A DNA stretch of 64,000 nt from Blasia pusilla (GCA_050084515.1 CM114271.1:35402001-35466000); one strand, 5' to 3'; counted from the first letter of the stretch, positions 23,201 to 35,906 are shown. Numbers and translations are program-made. Notes: generated by a model not told the origin, from the letters alone.

Positions 23201-25960
23201 AAGGTATGTAATCGAACTTTGCATCTTTTGGATTTTCAAAATTTTCCTAACATCTGATTTTTTATAAGGTGAATTTATATTAAAATTTTCCTTCATTCTT
23301 ATGATACAGGCTGGATAATGGAATAAAAGTAATGAAGTGCGATCAAAGTTTTTGGACAATCGTTGGGTCGTTCCTTACAATCCTTTGTTATGTACTCTCT
23401 TTGATTGTCATATCAATTTGGAGATCACAAATACCATTTCATCTGTGAAATATTTATACAAAATATGTATATAAGGGATCCGATGCGATATCATTTAAGG
23501 TTTCAAATAAGGCAAGCACTGAAACGACAAGGGAGGTAATCGATGAAACTTCACATTATCTTGATGCAAGGTAATCACTCTTTTGTGAATTCTTTTTCCA
23601 TTCCTTAAATATGTCTACATTCGAGAGCATATCACACTTTACTAATTTCTTTTCATAATTTTTGTGTATCATTTATATAGATACGTTTCTTCCTCTGAGG
23701 CATGTTGGAGATTGTTCAAGTTTAGCTTACATGCGGAAAATCCAAGTATTATAAGGTTGGCAGTTCATCTACCCGAGTTACAAAGTGTTTTCTTCAACGA
23801 TCACGACAATGTTGAGGAGATACTACAAAGGAATAGGGAGACAACTCTTACACAATGGTTTGCAACTAATCAATTAGATTTGGAGGCTCGAAAATATCTA
23901 TACATCGACTTTCCTTCCTATTATCGTTGGAACAAAAAAAAATGGATTCGTAGAATTCAAAGGAGAAATGGTTGTGGTCATCCCATTGGTCACTTATATC
24001 TTATTCATCCAAGTAAATATGTTTGTAATTTCCATAATGTACTTACAAATTACGTAAATTTTCAAACGTCCTTTTGATTATTTTCATGTTTGGTATATTA
24101 AGCGATTACATTCAAGTTTTGATGATAGGTAAAGGAGAACGACATTGGTTGCGATTGCTGCTTCATCATGTTCGAGGCGTAACTACGTATGAATACTTGA
24201 GAACTGTGCAAGGAGTGCTATATCCAACATTTAAAGAGGCTGATATTCATATGGGGCTTCTTGAAGATGATAGGGAAGTATTCTCATGCTTTCAAGAATC
24301 ATCAGAAATCCGCACAAGTCGTACGCTTCGCCAACTCTTTGCAATTATTCTCGCTTACAACACCCCAACTCGACCCGCTCAACTATGGAGTCAATTTTTT
24401 ATCCCACTCATAGAGGATATCTTATATGAACGACGCGAGGTAATTCCTATTCCTATTTTTATGATAATAATTCTTATTTTTGGCTTTTTCTTTTGGACTT
24501 ACTCCCGTATCGTTTTCTATATATATGCAGAAAATAGGGATTCCTGATCTTGCTCCAGATGCTTTAATTATTAACACAACATTATTGGATATCCACTACC
24601 ATTTGCAAGATCAAGGCAAACGATTATCCGATTTCCTTGATATGCCTCAAGCAGATTTCCAAGCTTCATCTTCATATTCGTATTTGGAAGCAGAAGAGCT
24701 AATGTATGATCGAGATGACTTATATGAGCAAGCTAGGTTAGGAGAGGAAAATTTGAATGATGGACAAAGGTTGATTTGGGATGCTAAACAAAATAAACTT
24801 GATAGCATTATTGCTGGTGATATTTCTTCTGGTTCAAAATTGTTCTTCATTGACGGCCTAGTAGAACAGGAAAAACCTTTTTATACAATCTTCTTCTTGC
24901 AAGTGTACGAGGTGCTGGAGGCATAGCTTTAGCTGTCGCTTCTTCGGGAATAGCTGCTTTGTTGTTAAATGGAGGACGCACTGCGCACTCACGCTTCAAG
25001 ATTCCAATTAATATAGATGAAAACTCCACTTGCAAGTAAGTATTAAACAATTTTATGACTTTGTAACTCTTTTAATATTGTAAAGATAACACTTACCCAA
25101 CATACTAATATCTTTTGGTATATTTTTGTAGTTTATCCATTAATAGCGAAGCTGCGCGCTTGATTCAAAGGGCCTGGCTTATCATATGGGATGAGGCACC
25201 GATGACTCATCGTCATGCATTTGAGTCTGTAAATCGATCCTTTCAAGATATCATGGGAGTGGTATCGGAAGACTTGAAGAATGTTCCGTTTGGTGGCAAA
25301 TTAATAATCTTTGGTGGGGATTTTCGCCAAGTGTTACCTGTTGTTCGTCATGGCGACCGTCCAAAATTTATTCAAGCCACATTAAAGAAGTCATATTTAT
25401 GGTCTCATGTGAGGATAATGAATCTTACAACGAATATCAGATGTCAAAATTTGGAGGTGAACATGCGTGTACAACAACAAGCTTTTGCAAATTGGTTACT
25501 GGAGGTTGGAGAGGGACGTGTGCCTTATGAATATCACTTGGGAGAGGATTTAATACGATTGCCAATGATATGGTGACCAAGAGTAAGAATATAACTGATC
25601 TTATTGACATCATCTATGGAAATGATTATGAAAAGTTTCGTGACATCACATTTTTAAGAGATACAACAATTCTTACACCAAAAAATCGAGATGTTGATTG
25701 GTGATCCGTGGATTCATGCAACATGTCATTGATGCTGAAATTATCACAGGGAAGCACACTGGAGATCGAGTCTTTATTCCACGAATCCCATTGATTGCAT
25801 CAGACTCGGGCTTACCTTTTGATTTACGTAGATTTTAATTTCTTATTCGTCTTGCTTTTGTCATGACTATCAATAAATCTCAAGGTCAAACTTTGAAAAA
25901 GATAGGAATTTACTTACCTACATCAATATTTTCTCATGGTCAATTGTATGTAGCATTGTC
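20211..25960 (+). pseudogene. Helitron RepHel (replication initiator-helicase), degenerate
   Basis: The gene belonged to an autonomous Helitron and encoded an HUH nuclease joined to a PIF1-like helicase. N-terminal repeat-rich exons run from 20211 to 21357. The Helitron-like domain starts at 21578 and reaches the HUH motif (GLPHVHILI, about 22922-22950). The two-tyrosine motif follows near 23445-23480, then the helicase: Walker A near 24856, Walker B (IIWDEAP at about 25180), GGDFRQVLPVV at about 25316, and a C-terminal motif INKSQGQTL at about 25870. Damage includes stops at 22532 (CGA-like to TGA) and 22713, a frameshift near 23100, an extra base in the tyrosine motif near 23460, a missing base in Walker A near 24866, and loss of roughly a hundred codons around 25700. 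Spliceosomal introns probably interrupt it (for example near 25035-25130). It cannot make a working transposase. Confidence 0.9.
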
Positions 25961-26121
25961 AAGAGGAAAAAAAAAACAATAAATATAACGATAGGAAATG
26001 ACGCACTTTCAAGTGAAAAAATTCATTTCACACGAAATGTGGTGTGTAAAAAAATCTTTTAATAAAATAAATTTTTTATTATTAACATGTCATACCCGTA
26101 CATCGCAGGGCACCTTATTAG

Positions 26122-26947
26122 TAATATTTAGAAAAGACGTGTCAAAGCCCAAATGAAAGGGGAAAATCGATCCTCGGATTGGATTTCGAATTCTGCTCCG
26201 ATTTGCCTTTAAGATAGAAAAGCCTTTCGCTATACAAAACCGGTAAAAGATATATAAAGAAATATATAAATAAAAAACCTTAAAAGGAAATAGCAATAAG
26301 AAATTACGAAGGCGGCCACAACGGAATCGGCAAAAGTGACACCTCTACGATAAAAAAGATTAGGTCTTGATTAGCCACGTGGTCTACCGGTTCCGCCTGT
26401 CAATCACGAAACAACAGTGACTGTTGTACCACAGTCCGATCCACAGTTGTCGACATCCGACCGCGACAAGGCTCCCATCGTAGGGTGCTCCTTTGCCGCC
26501 CGTCCATTCTCGTCGCTGTCTGTCCACGTGGACATCCCAGAGCGCTGCGGTCTACGAACCTGCCCCCCACTACTGCGCGACTGCGCTCCACACGAGGGAC
26601 TCAGGGGGACGACCGCCCGCTTCGGTTTCCTCAACGTCCTGGTAGTCGGTAGTCCTATCCACATTTCGGTGTACACGTGTAGGCTTCAGTGATACATGTC
26701 ACGAGAGTTGATCTGGAAGTTTATCCTTGTGCGCACCGGGATGCGGGCGGAAGTTGCCGAAAGGAAAACTGCCAGCTTTGCAAGGATCGACCGACAATCC
26801 GAACCGACGTGCCGACTGTAGTCGTACTATATATGCCGTCGCTGTCGTCCATTCCAATGGCACCAACTGCTGACGAGGAACGAGGGAAAAAGAAACACGA
26901 CCTGCTGACGAGGCGGCTAACGAAGATAGAAAGAAAAGCGAGGCGAA
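26122..26947. other. Intergenic DNA, partly GC-rich, no gene seen
   Basis: 26122-26370 is AT-rich and 26380-26950 is clearly GC-richer, with short frames on both strands. None resembles a known protein. It is bordered by the Helitron 3' end on the left and the tail of non-LTR copy C on the right. Confidence 0.4.
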
Positions 26948-27783
26948 GATAAAGAAAGATGCACTTCGATAAAAACGAGTGATGGAAAATCCATCGGAAG
27001 TACAAAAGAGGGGGACTCAAAGAGTCAAAACCTGAAGGCCACAACAAGACCAGAAAAGGAAGAAGGGGGCATTCCCCCCCTAACGACGAAACTCACCAAC
27101 AGTAGAGACAATATCAGCAACAACAAGAGAGCTATGACTACTACTAAGTGGGCCTCTAGCGCCGGCGTCTCCCACAGCCTGAGCCCGCTGCAAAATCCCA
27201 TTAGCCTGGGCACGCTGCAACGCTATGGAGACCGCTGCGCCCAATACTCAGAATCGCAGTAGCTAAGGACAACCCATTTCTCGAGTGGAGATGATGGCGC
27301 GATCCGTAAAGGAATGAGTCGAACCTCTCCCCCATAGCCCCATACATCTCTATGGCCAGGGGGATGAAGATGTGTCCTCGTGTAGTCGATCAGAGATATG
27401 TGTCTTCTTCACCGCCGCCGCCGCCGCTCTTGTAGCATTCGCCCTTGGGCCACCACTTGGGCTCGCACTGCCTCCCGCGTAGGATCTGTGACTACCACGT
27501 CCGCCACAACCACCTCAGCCTCACGTGTCATGTAGAGATCGGCACGAATGAGGGAATCCCGCATGGAGTAGTGTCTCTCTCTCTGCACATGGAAGCCACT
27601 CTCCCGAGCAATCTGAACATGATATCCCGCCTTTGCATCGTGAGTGGCTATCCTCTCACCCCAATCGACAGCGTGCCAAATGCACACCAAGTGGATCCAG
27701 GCTCCGGCGACACTCGCAGTGTGTCGAACCAACCACCGATGGTTGGGGGAGGCCCAAGCGGAGCCGCATCGCTGTGGTTCTCG
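26948..27783 (-). mobile_element. 3' part of a non-LTR retroelement, copy C
   Basis: On the minus strand the copy starts within the conserved 'RLGLPQP' region (27783) and continues through 'ERIATHDAKAGYHVQIARES' and 'DSLIRADLYMTREAEVVVAD' to 'FIPLAIEMYGAMGERFDSF' and the family 3' UTR ending at about 26948. Two or more frameshifts interrupt it, including one after a GCC/GCG run at about 27415. A cysteine-histidine cluster seen in copy F ('CECRRNLDP') is altered here. It is 5'-truncated and inactive. Confidence 0.8.
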
Positions 27784-27984
27784 CTGCTGCCCGAAAGATA
27801 AAGAAAGACTTACATCTCGCTGCTGCCCGGAAGCTACGTCTAGATAGTTTTTCCCAGAGTAGTTATAACTACCGGTACTTTATTGGTATTTATACAGGCG
27901 GACGGGAATCGGAGAGTGGACAGTCAAACAATATGAATGATATTAACGGTTGTCATTTTACAGGCTATACGGGGTTTTAGGTTT

Positions 27985-28078
27985 GTGGCCTTCAGGTTTT
28001 GACTCTTTGAGTCCCCCTCTTTTGTACTTCCGATGGGTTTTCCATCACACGTTTTTATCGAAGTGCATCATTTTCTTT
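27985..28078 (+). mobile_element. Solo 3' tail of the non-LTR element family
   Basis: About 94 bases match the 3' UTR of copies A and C almost exactly ('ccttcaggttttgactcttt', 'gtacttccgatgggttttcc', ending 'gtgcatcattttct'). No coding part precedes it. It lies about 200 bp from the 5' edge of copy C in the opposite orientation, so a twin-priming inversion or two insertions are possible. Confidence 0.75.
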
Positions 28079-31000
28079 AGGTTTCCTCCGAACTCTCTAT
28101 CCGGGGGGACAAGTCGGATTCCAAACGGGTAATTTTTGAGCTACCCGTTTTGGCGCTCCCGGGGAGTGTCTTCCCGGGTATCCACGTGGAATTAAGGCTG
28201 TTGCAGGTGAAGGATGGGTTTAAAGCCGGATGCTGTAAAGCTCCCGCCCCCTACTCTTCCTGAAGTAGTCAGATGGTTTTTTGGGACGATCCCCCGAACA
28301 GAGCGATTTTCGGATAGCCAGTAAAATGACGCCCCCTATACTCATCGGAGGAGTGAGTTTAGGACTACCTCAAACACATAATTGTTCATGTGGAATTCAC
28401 ATAATTGTTCATATAAAGAAAATGGTGTTTCTTTGGGAGTGGTTGTGGTCTTCATGTATTCAGCTCTTTAAATTTTGGATGGACTTTCCAAAATTTTTTA
28501 GGCCTCTCCTCTTTCATTAATATGATTCATTGAGAGAGAAATTATCGCATAGAGCATCCATGTGTTGTGGGATTCGAGGCCAATAGGGTCACTGGCTTAC
28601 AAGTCTACAAAAGAAATCAGTCACATAGAGAGAGTGTGAGGTTGGGCGTGGCGCAAATGAACTTGAGAGCCAATTGTAATTTCTCTGTGGATTTTTGGGT
28701 AAATAAAGACCATCTAAAGCTAAGGATCAATCCCACATTCGATGGCTGCTAGTTCATCTCATGAAGCATTCAGAGAGTTAACAATTAGGAGTAAGATGGG
28801 TGGATATGGCATTCTCTCTTCCAAACATGGACCTAATCCTAACAAGCACTCAATATGGAGAATTTCTCATGTTGAGTATGAAAGGACTGTGGTTATTTGG
28901 AGGAGCAGGATTTTTTTTGGCTTTTACATGGAAAGTGGAAAGAAGACTAAGGTAGGATGCAAGAATCATTTGAAGAGTACTGCATTTAATATCATGGCAA
29001 TCCATCATTAGAACGCAAGCTTCTTGGCTACTTTGATTGCTCATGTGTTTCCAAAATTTTTGAGAGATATGTGGATTATCCATGTCAACAGGGGAATAAT
29101 TTATGCAAGAGTGAAAAATGGAAAGAGATAAGAAATAGAAAAATGAAGAAAAGTCATGAGTTTGATATTCTAGAGCAAGTTTCGACAACCCACTTTGTGA
29201 TGGAAATTCTAGAAATAGACACTCACAACCATGGCAAAATGATGAACCTATTGTGCAAGGAAATGGATGCAAATATCCATAGTTACACTCCAATACATTT
29301 CAATCGCGGGTATATCTATACAATTAATTAATTAGCTATCCGAATTCACATTCTACCCTATAATAATTAATCTCTAAAAATTTCAATTAATATTAAGGAT
29401 CTCCCTAGAATTTTAGTTCCTGTTATATGTTGTAACATGTGGAATTTCATTGCACTCTGATGTGACTTACACTATGGAACATTATTCATTTGTGCACTCT
29501 TAGTAGTAATTTGCACTTGGATGATCTGTATCTCATTTAATGTAGCTATAATCATTGGTAGACACAATTTTTTCCCCACTAATCAAGAGAGAAATATAAC
29601 CATTAGAGTCGTATAGTTGTGGAAAACTAGCTTGATTTTCCATATAGATCCTTAAGTAGAAAGATATATCGGCCATACAAGGTTATTTTTCTCAACCACA
29701 ACAATTGCATCTTATTCCAAGCTTCTTACACTAGATTTTTCTATGGAAACGGATGTATTGGATCCCATCACATAATCCGAAGTGATTTTTTTTCATGATG
29801 ATCCATTGCAAATGAACTCTAAGTCCAAATTTAATAAACATCAATCATTTTGGGATTCCACTACCAAATTCCAAATCCTATGTAATTGATGGCAAATAAT
29901 CCTCCGATATGAGGAAATAAATATGTGACATTAGGGCACTATCATTAGATGATGGTGCAAGCTTTTTGTGAGAATTATTTTAGATTCACTAGATCCAATA
30001 AATTACTAAGATAGTATACTAAAGAAATATATGTTCTATCATTTTTAACTCGGTGTCCTTTTCTTGATTTTTTAGTATGGGGATAATATTACTAACAAAA
30101 ATATTTTTTAAATTATTAATATTTTCTGTATTGTTAACTTATTGGATTAATAGCGAGTCATATACAACACAATTGATATAAAAGTCCTTGTTAATTTTAT
30201 CCAATTAAGCATCTTTGGTTGTTGCTATGTGTTAGAAAATAATGATTATGTATTTCAAAAAATGATGGGGTCCATAGATATTTGATTATGAATGTTGGTG
30301 TTATGAATGTTTTCAAAACGCATCACCAGATGTATTTTAGCAATTTTCCAAGATGATTGCCAAATCTTGGGGAAAGAAATTAAAAAAATTCCCCAACCCT
30401 AAAGAGCATGCATGACTAGATTTTTTTTGGAAATTTCTAATGAATTCTATTATAAGAAATTAGCAAAGGGTTTTTCTCGATCCCTTAATTATATAGGGAG
30501 GTGTGATTGGTAGGGGAATGGGATATTTTTTTCTTGAAAATAATTAAGGAAAGACGTAGATTCAACTAATGTTGACATCTATGCTATAATACCAATAGAG
30601 GGGGATTACCATTATGGATAATCCTACTCCCAAAGAAATAAAGCATTTCTTGAAAAGGAGGGTCCCTTCAAAAAGAGTTCACACTTATTAAGATTCGTCT
30701 AAGTGAAATCTATGTACATAGAAAGTGGTTTCTACAAGATTGGATCTCCTCTACCATCCATGCAAATTTCTATTAACATTGGAGGTTGAATATTGGTCGA
30801 CAGCTCAAGGTTAGAGGAGACACATAATAGAGTTTATAGATGTTGGAGCCTCACTGCCTGGTGTACGAATATTCTATGGACCTAGTATCTTATTTAAATT
30901 AATGGTGTTATGAAATGGAAAAACATGGGAAATATCTACTTATGCCAATAAATTGCAAAGGCCCTCTTACTAGTTATGTTTAATTGGGTTGATTGAATTC

Positions 31001-32693
31001 AAAAGTTTCCAATTGGGATAAGAAAATGGAGAATCCATATTGAAGAAATAAGTTTCTATGTAAAATTCTTAATCCTTAATTGAATTAATATCACCAAATA
31101 TTCTCTTCTCCTTATTTAAAACAACATGCCTCAAATCATTTGAAATGGAATTTTTTTTCTCTAAACTAGTATTTGATGGTGGGACCTAATGAAATCAACA
31201 TGGAATGAGCACATTGGTGGAAGAGCACACATGTATGGGTAGATTGTCAAAAAGAATGTGCATTGAGTTGGATCCAAAGTCATTTAGGGGATACAGTCCA
31301 TTGGATAGTAAAAATCGTTAAATTTTTTTCCATAACAAGGAGGTGCGATGTTGTCCCCATGGAGAAAGAATTTATGAAGAAAAACATGGTGAAGAGGAAA
31401 ACAATTCCCCATTGATGCACGAAAAATATCCCATCATAAATTAAATAAAACAAATCACTTTCAAAATTATAAATTTTTTTAATTTATATTACTATGAGAG
31501 AATGTCCTTATAAGAATTTCTTCCTTTTGAATGATATCTACCTTTTACGACCTTTAATTATGTTTTTCGACTTCGACCTCTTGTTTGACGGATGCTATTC
31601 TTCCTCTTTTGAAACCCACATTTATATCTTCTTGAATTAATTTTCATTCAATGGCACAGAAAACGGACACCGACTAATTTAAATAATAATTAGTTGGACG
31701 ACCAATGAGAATGCGCCAAACTCTCTATTTTGGAAGGCGACCACAACTCTACGTTTTTATATGGCGAACCGGATGATGATGATAGTTCCGTCGCCTTGTC
31801 TTTCGCCGTCCATGCGAGCGGACAGAAGAAAGAAATGAAAATAATGAGTTATTCAAAACCATTTAACATAATGATCCGGACTAATAGTTGGGGCCGGTGA
31901 TGGCCTGACTGCGGATTCCCGGCAGTCGCCGCGGTCGCGAAGGTAAATAGCGGCCACTGATAAAAGGGTGAGGGATAGCGAACGTCCTTCGACAAGGGCC
32001 TGACATCCGACAGCGAATTACTACGAAGGTCGGACAGACTGTCAAACGGTCGCTCTCGTGTCGGTTATTCTTTGATGCTAACGGTATATTCCAACTTAAG
32101 GCACAAATTGTCATACAATTCGATAAGAATATGCCCCATACGATTCTCAAAATATCCGTTTCTGTTTTAGAATATTCGTATCCGAAAGAGTCACAGAAAA
32201 TCTTCGAAAATGTGTGTTTAGTTTTGAGATATGATTTTTTATGATTCTACTTTTCTTTTATTAGTGTGTCTGAGTGGAATTCTATTTTAAATTTCATTTT
32301 AAATTAATTTTAAATAGAAATAACGTTTTATTTTGAGTTTGGATATAAAAGGGAAGATTAAAATTAGCCAGGAAATTTTATTATTTTCATCATTTCAAAT
32401 ATAAATCGAAATGAATGGGAAACCCTTGAAAATGAGGAATTTGTTCATCTCAAATATATAGGAAAAATAATTTCAGCCCCTACATGCACTCCCGTATTTT
32501 TTTTTTCTTTCCATCTAAGATATCCACTAGTCCTTTATACGTAGGATTGATATTTATGTTGAACTTTTGACAATTTCAGTCTAAAATATTCTTGCCACAT
32601 GGATGGAAATTATGCTTTCCTTGATAAAAATCAAATCTCCCTTTCTCATAGTCCTTTTTTATAATTGTTACAACTTATTTTCATCAAAACATA
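28079..32693. other. AT-rich intergenic DNA, no gene seen
   Basis: Near 28110-28260 there is a GC-richer patch with short inverted repeats ('aaacgggta' with 'tacccgttt', and 'cccgggga' with 'tcccggg'). 31780-32120 is another GC-richer patch. The remainder is strongly AT-rich with frames too short and unbiased to support genes. It is probably decayed transposon sequence. Confidence 0.5.
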
Positions 32694-33728
32694 TCTATAT
32701 TATTAAAATAGGACTGGTCCTCTTTTAATAATATGTATTGGTGGACGGGTATTCAAGAAGTGAGGCTTTAGGGGTAGGGAGGGGGCATTCAAGTAATTAA
32801 CTTGTTTGAGTTTCATTATTTAAACTACACTGGATGGGTAGGATAAGATAAGGATTTGAATAAAATAGAAAAATATTTAATTAATTATTAATATTTTATT
32901 AAATATTACAATGAGGGGATTATAAATATTAATTAAATGGAATAATTTGGATTAAATTTTTTTAGAATTTTTGTCTTAATTCACATGTGATGGAAAGGGA
33001 AAATTTCATTGGATAAGGAATAGATCCAATTCCATGGAAGGTTAAAATTAATTAGGGGATGGAGTTATCATTTAAATTTGAATGGAGTAAGTAATTACAT
33101 AAAAAGAGTGAAATTTTATTATTCTTCTAAGATTTTAGAAAATAATAGTTATATTAAATAATGATGTGATTATTTTTAAATTAATCGTATTAATTCACTT
33201 GTGATATTTTGGGAAAGGAAAATAAATTTTAATGGAAAATAAAAATCATTTAATTAAATAAAATTAATTAAGATTAGTGAATGTGATTTTGGTAGGAAGA
33301 GTGGAAGGGGAAGAATAATTTTTGTTGGAAGTTTTAGGGAGGAGTGTTAATTATTTAGGGGAGATGGATATTATCTAAAGGTGATTTTCTTACTCTTTTA
33401 ATATTTATAAGAGTGGAAATTACACCTAAAATTTGAAATTAAATATATTCTAAAGTTTTAAATATACATTTTAAAAAATATCATCAACACCTGTTTATAA
33501 GCCATTCTATTGAGGAAACTGTGCTAGGCGTGCATGGCACAAGCAACATCTACATTATTATGGGAGAGTGCCTTCTTGATTTGCAAACACCTCACCTCTG
33601 TGTTTGACACGTGGCAACTAGGTAGCAAGAAAATGTGTCTCCTTATGCAAAGAACGAATTTTTTTCTTGAATTTGCAACATTTTTCAAACACATTTTATT
33701 CTCATGCATCGCACGGGCACCTTACTAG
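32694..33728 (+). mobile_element. Non-autonomous Helitron, about 1.0 kb
   Basis: The 5' end TCTATATTATTAAAATAG at 32694 (preceded by A) resembles the 5' end of the large Helitron at 17122. The 3' end GGGCACCTTACTAG at 33715-33728 is followed by T. No coding sequence is present. Its interior text 'agggagggggcattcaag' recurs at about 47518, marking a second relative. A smaller element (33549-33728) appears to share the same 3' end. Confidence 0.6.
33549..33728 (+). mobile_element. Miniature Helitron, family A, 180 bp
   Basis: It starts TCTACATTATTATGGGAGAG (A at 33548) and ends CACCTTACTAG (T at 33729). The interior 'gtgccttcttgatttgcaaa' and 'gacacgtggcaac' are shared with the elements at 35701-35906 and 46830-47026. 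It has no coding capacity. It either inserted at, or was derived from, the 3' end of the longer Helitron around it. Confidence 0.65.
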
Positions 33729-33729
33729 T

Positions 33730-35461
33730 AGGTGACATTTCAACGTGCACAACCATCGGGTTGATATGTCGAGTTGAAGCGATCGATGGCCCCTCACATT
33801 CTCTTGCATTCACATATAACATATATATAGGGTAGGTAACAAAACAATATGAAAAAACCACTCAGTTTTCATATTGACTTCTTACCGTTTTTACTTTTAG
33901 CTTCCTTCTTTATGATGTTACTTTTTTATTGATTTTATAATAAAATATACTCTATTCAACGTCTCTCTAAACTTAGGAGGAGTTATTAAATTAAACTTCC
34001 ATATTCTTACTTGACAAGTCTCAGAACTTCATTGGTCTTACGTGGATGTGTAAGGATTGTCCTACGGTGACAAAAAGATCTAAAACTGTACTTATTACTA
34101 TCATTCTTAGAAACCACTAAGAATGAACGCTCCCACGCCCACCTAACCCACAAACCACCCACACTAGTTAGCTAAAAAGCAAAGTAAAGATTTCTGTTTT
34201 TTTTTCTCCACACTTTAAAATTTGTTCGGAAAGAATAATTTCGAGGTTAGATATTTTGTGGATCATTCTTTTTCTCCTCATATAAAAATTGATTTAAGAG
34301 TAATTTTAGGCAGTAACTTTGTCTTCTTCCTTCCTCATCTTTAAAGAAACCTGTTTTGGGAATAATTTCGATCGTATCCACATGAAACGAGGAGTCGTAG
34401 TACGAATGGTGTGGGCGCCGCCGTCGTGGATCGCTTGTGTTCATGGACCTGCGAGCGATCGGTCGCAAGAGAGTCAAGAGACCCGTTTCTGATGCAGTTC
34501 GGTGTTTACTTGGTCAGCTGTCGATGGTGGTGGCACGATCTTCTCCAACCGCCTCCTTTCGGGAACGACGCGGCCTTCACTCTGGCGCCGCAGCGATTTT
34601 GGCAGACTGTCCCGACGATTCATCTGAGGGTGCTCTCTGGCTGGCGGTTCTTCAGGTGTCTATTCCGTCCGGTGGAGTGTCTGCTGATTGTTTGAACGTG
34701 TGAAAGAACACAGGAAGGAATGAGAGGATCTGCAGCGACGTTGTTGCAAATCTGGCATGGTTGGCACTGCAGTCAAGGGCAATTCGAAGCTTCCATACGG
34801 AGATGGGGACATTTCCGGTGGAATAGGCGGAATGAGTGAACGAATGAATGAGAGGATCTGCTGCGGCGGAGAGAGGAATTGGTGTCTCCAACGACGTCTG
34901 CATATCACCGGCGCTGCTTCCTCACAGGCTTCGATTTCTCAGCGGGTATCTGCGAGAGTCGTGTCCCGCTGAAGCCTTCTGAGTGTTGTTGCAGGCAGCT
35001 CTGGCATGATCGGCTCTGCAGTCGAGTTTCATTTCAAGCTTCCATGTTCTGTATCGAGTGTCCTGACGCGAGTGAGTATCCAGAATTGTGCAAAACAGTG
35101 CGTTTCCGCAGTAAACTCGCGTTCTCATTCGTGTCCCGTAGGGGAGTGGGCTCATTCCGTCGCTGGTCGCTCTCACTTTCTCGCCTCAAGATCGTTCTGA
35201 TACTGCCGAAGTCCACAAGAATTCCAACTGGGAACCTTTCGTCGTGTCCCTGTGTGCAATCGCGACGAAAAGCTTTGTGTCCTGGACGAGGTATGGGGTC
35301 ATTCTTCCCGCGGACGGCTCTGCCGATCCTTTCCTCGCCGGTCACACTTTCTCTCCACAAGAGTGTTGCGCGTGTAGTCTTCCGGAACTCCCCATGGAAG
35401 CCTATATCCCTGTGCGTCTTGGATGAGGTCCGGGCTGGGCACGGTTCTCACCCATAAGACT
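33730..35461. other. Intergenic DNA with a GC-rich island at 34390-35460
   Basis: 33730-34390 is AT-rich. From 34390 to 35460 GC and CpG rise and frames lengthen on both strands (for example 192 codons on plus at 34879), but none resembles a family I know. Internal repetition occurs: 'ctggcatg.t.ggc.ctgcagtc' then 'aagcttccat' appears near 34752-34795 and 35002-35045. It could be a gene-associated CpG region or a decayed duplicated sequence. Confidence 0.4.
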
Positions 35462-35581
35462 GTTGAAATTCATGGCCGCAAGAATATCACATGGGAACCT
35501 GAACAGTCAACTCTCACCCTTAAGGATGTTGGAACTCATGGCCGCAAGAATTTCACTTGGGAACCTAAACAGTCAACTCGC
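35462..35581 (+). repeat. Tandem duplication, 66-bp unit
   Basis: 'catggccgcaagaat.tcac' followed by 'tgggaacct.aacagtcaac' occurs at 35471 and 35537. The two copies differ at a handful of positions. There is no coding or RNA role visible. Confidence 0.8.
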
Positions 35582-35700
35582 TAATCAATGTTTAGTTTTC
35601 TTTCTTTCAATATGTGTGGTTGAGTTGCAGATGGACGTTTACTCTCCCTCTTTTAAGGTCAAGGGAGTACAGATCATTTCGCTAATCTCCTCTTCTCTCA

Positions 35701-35906
35701 TCTATATTGGATTTGCACACACCTCTTTGTTGACATGTGGCAACCTCCTCTTCTCCCATATATATTGGAAAGTGTCTCCTTGATTTGCAAACATCTCTTT
35801 GTTAACATGTGGCAACCGGGCGGTAAGAAAAGATTTCCCCCTCAATGAACCGTAAGCAAGAAAATAATATCTTTTTCGTTCCCGTGCCATGCGCGTTGCC
35901 CACTAA
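35701..35906 (+). mobile_element. Miniature Helitron, family A, 206 bp
   Basis: The element starts TCTATATTGGATTTGCACAC with A before it and ends 'GCGTTGCCCACTAA' (CTRR with AA) with T after it. The 5' portion is duplicated inside: 'atttgcacacacctctttgt' then 'gacatgtggcaacc', and again 'atttgcaaacatctctttgt' then 'aacatgtggcaacc'. It is noncoding. Confidence 0.65.

Larger units (their letters stand above)
17122..26121 (+). mobile_element. Candidate full-length Helitron, about 9.0 kb
   Basis: The proposed 5' end is TCTATACTATTAAAAGAG at 17122, preceded by A. The proposed 3' end is 'GGGCACCTTATTAG' at 26108-26121, followed by T, with a weak stem (cccgt/gcaggg) just inside. Between them lies a Rep-helicase gene in the same orientation, as expected for an autonomous Helitron. 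The first 3 kb hold a tandem duplication (18496-19330), GC palindromes (19353-19431) and a pyrimidine-rich tract, which may be captured or acquired DNA. The 5' limit is inferred from motif and orientation only; a nested insertion could have supplied it. Confidence 0.55.

Noticed and set aside
27985-28078. Independent small RNA gene
   Set aside because: Its near-identity to the 3' UTR of the local non-LTR copies explains it as a truncated insertion.
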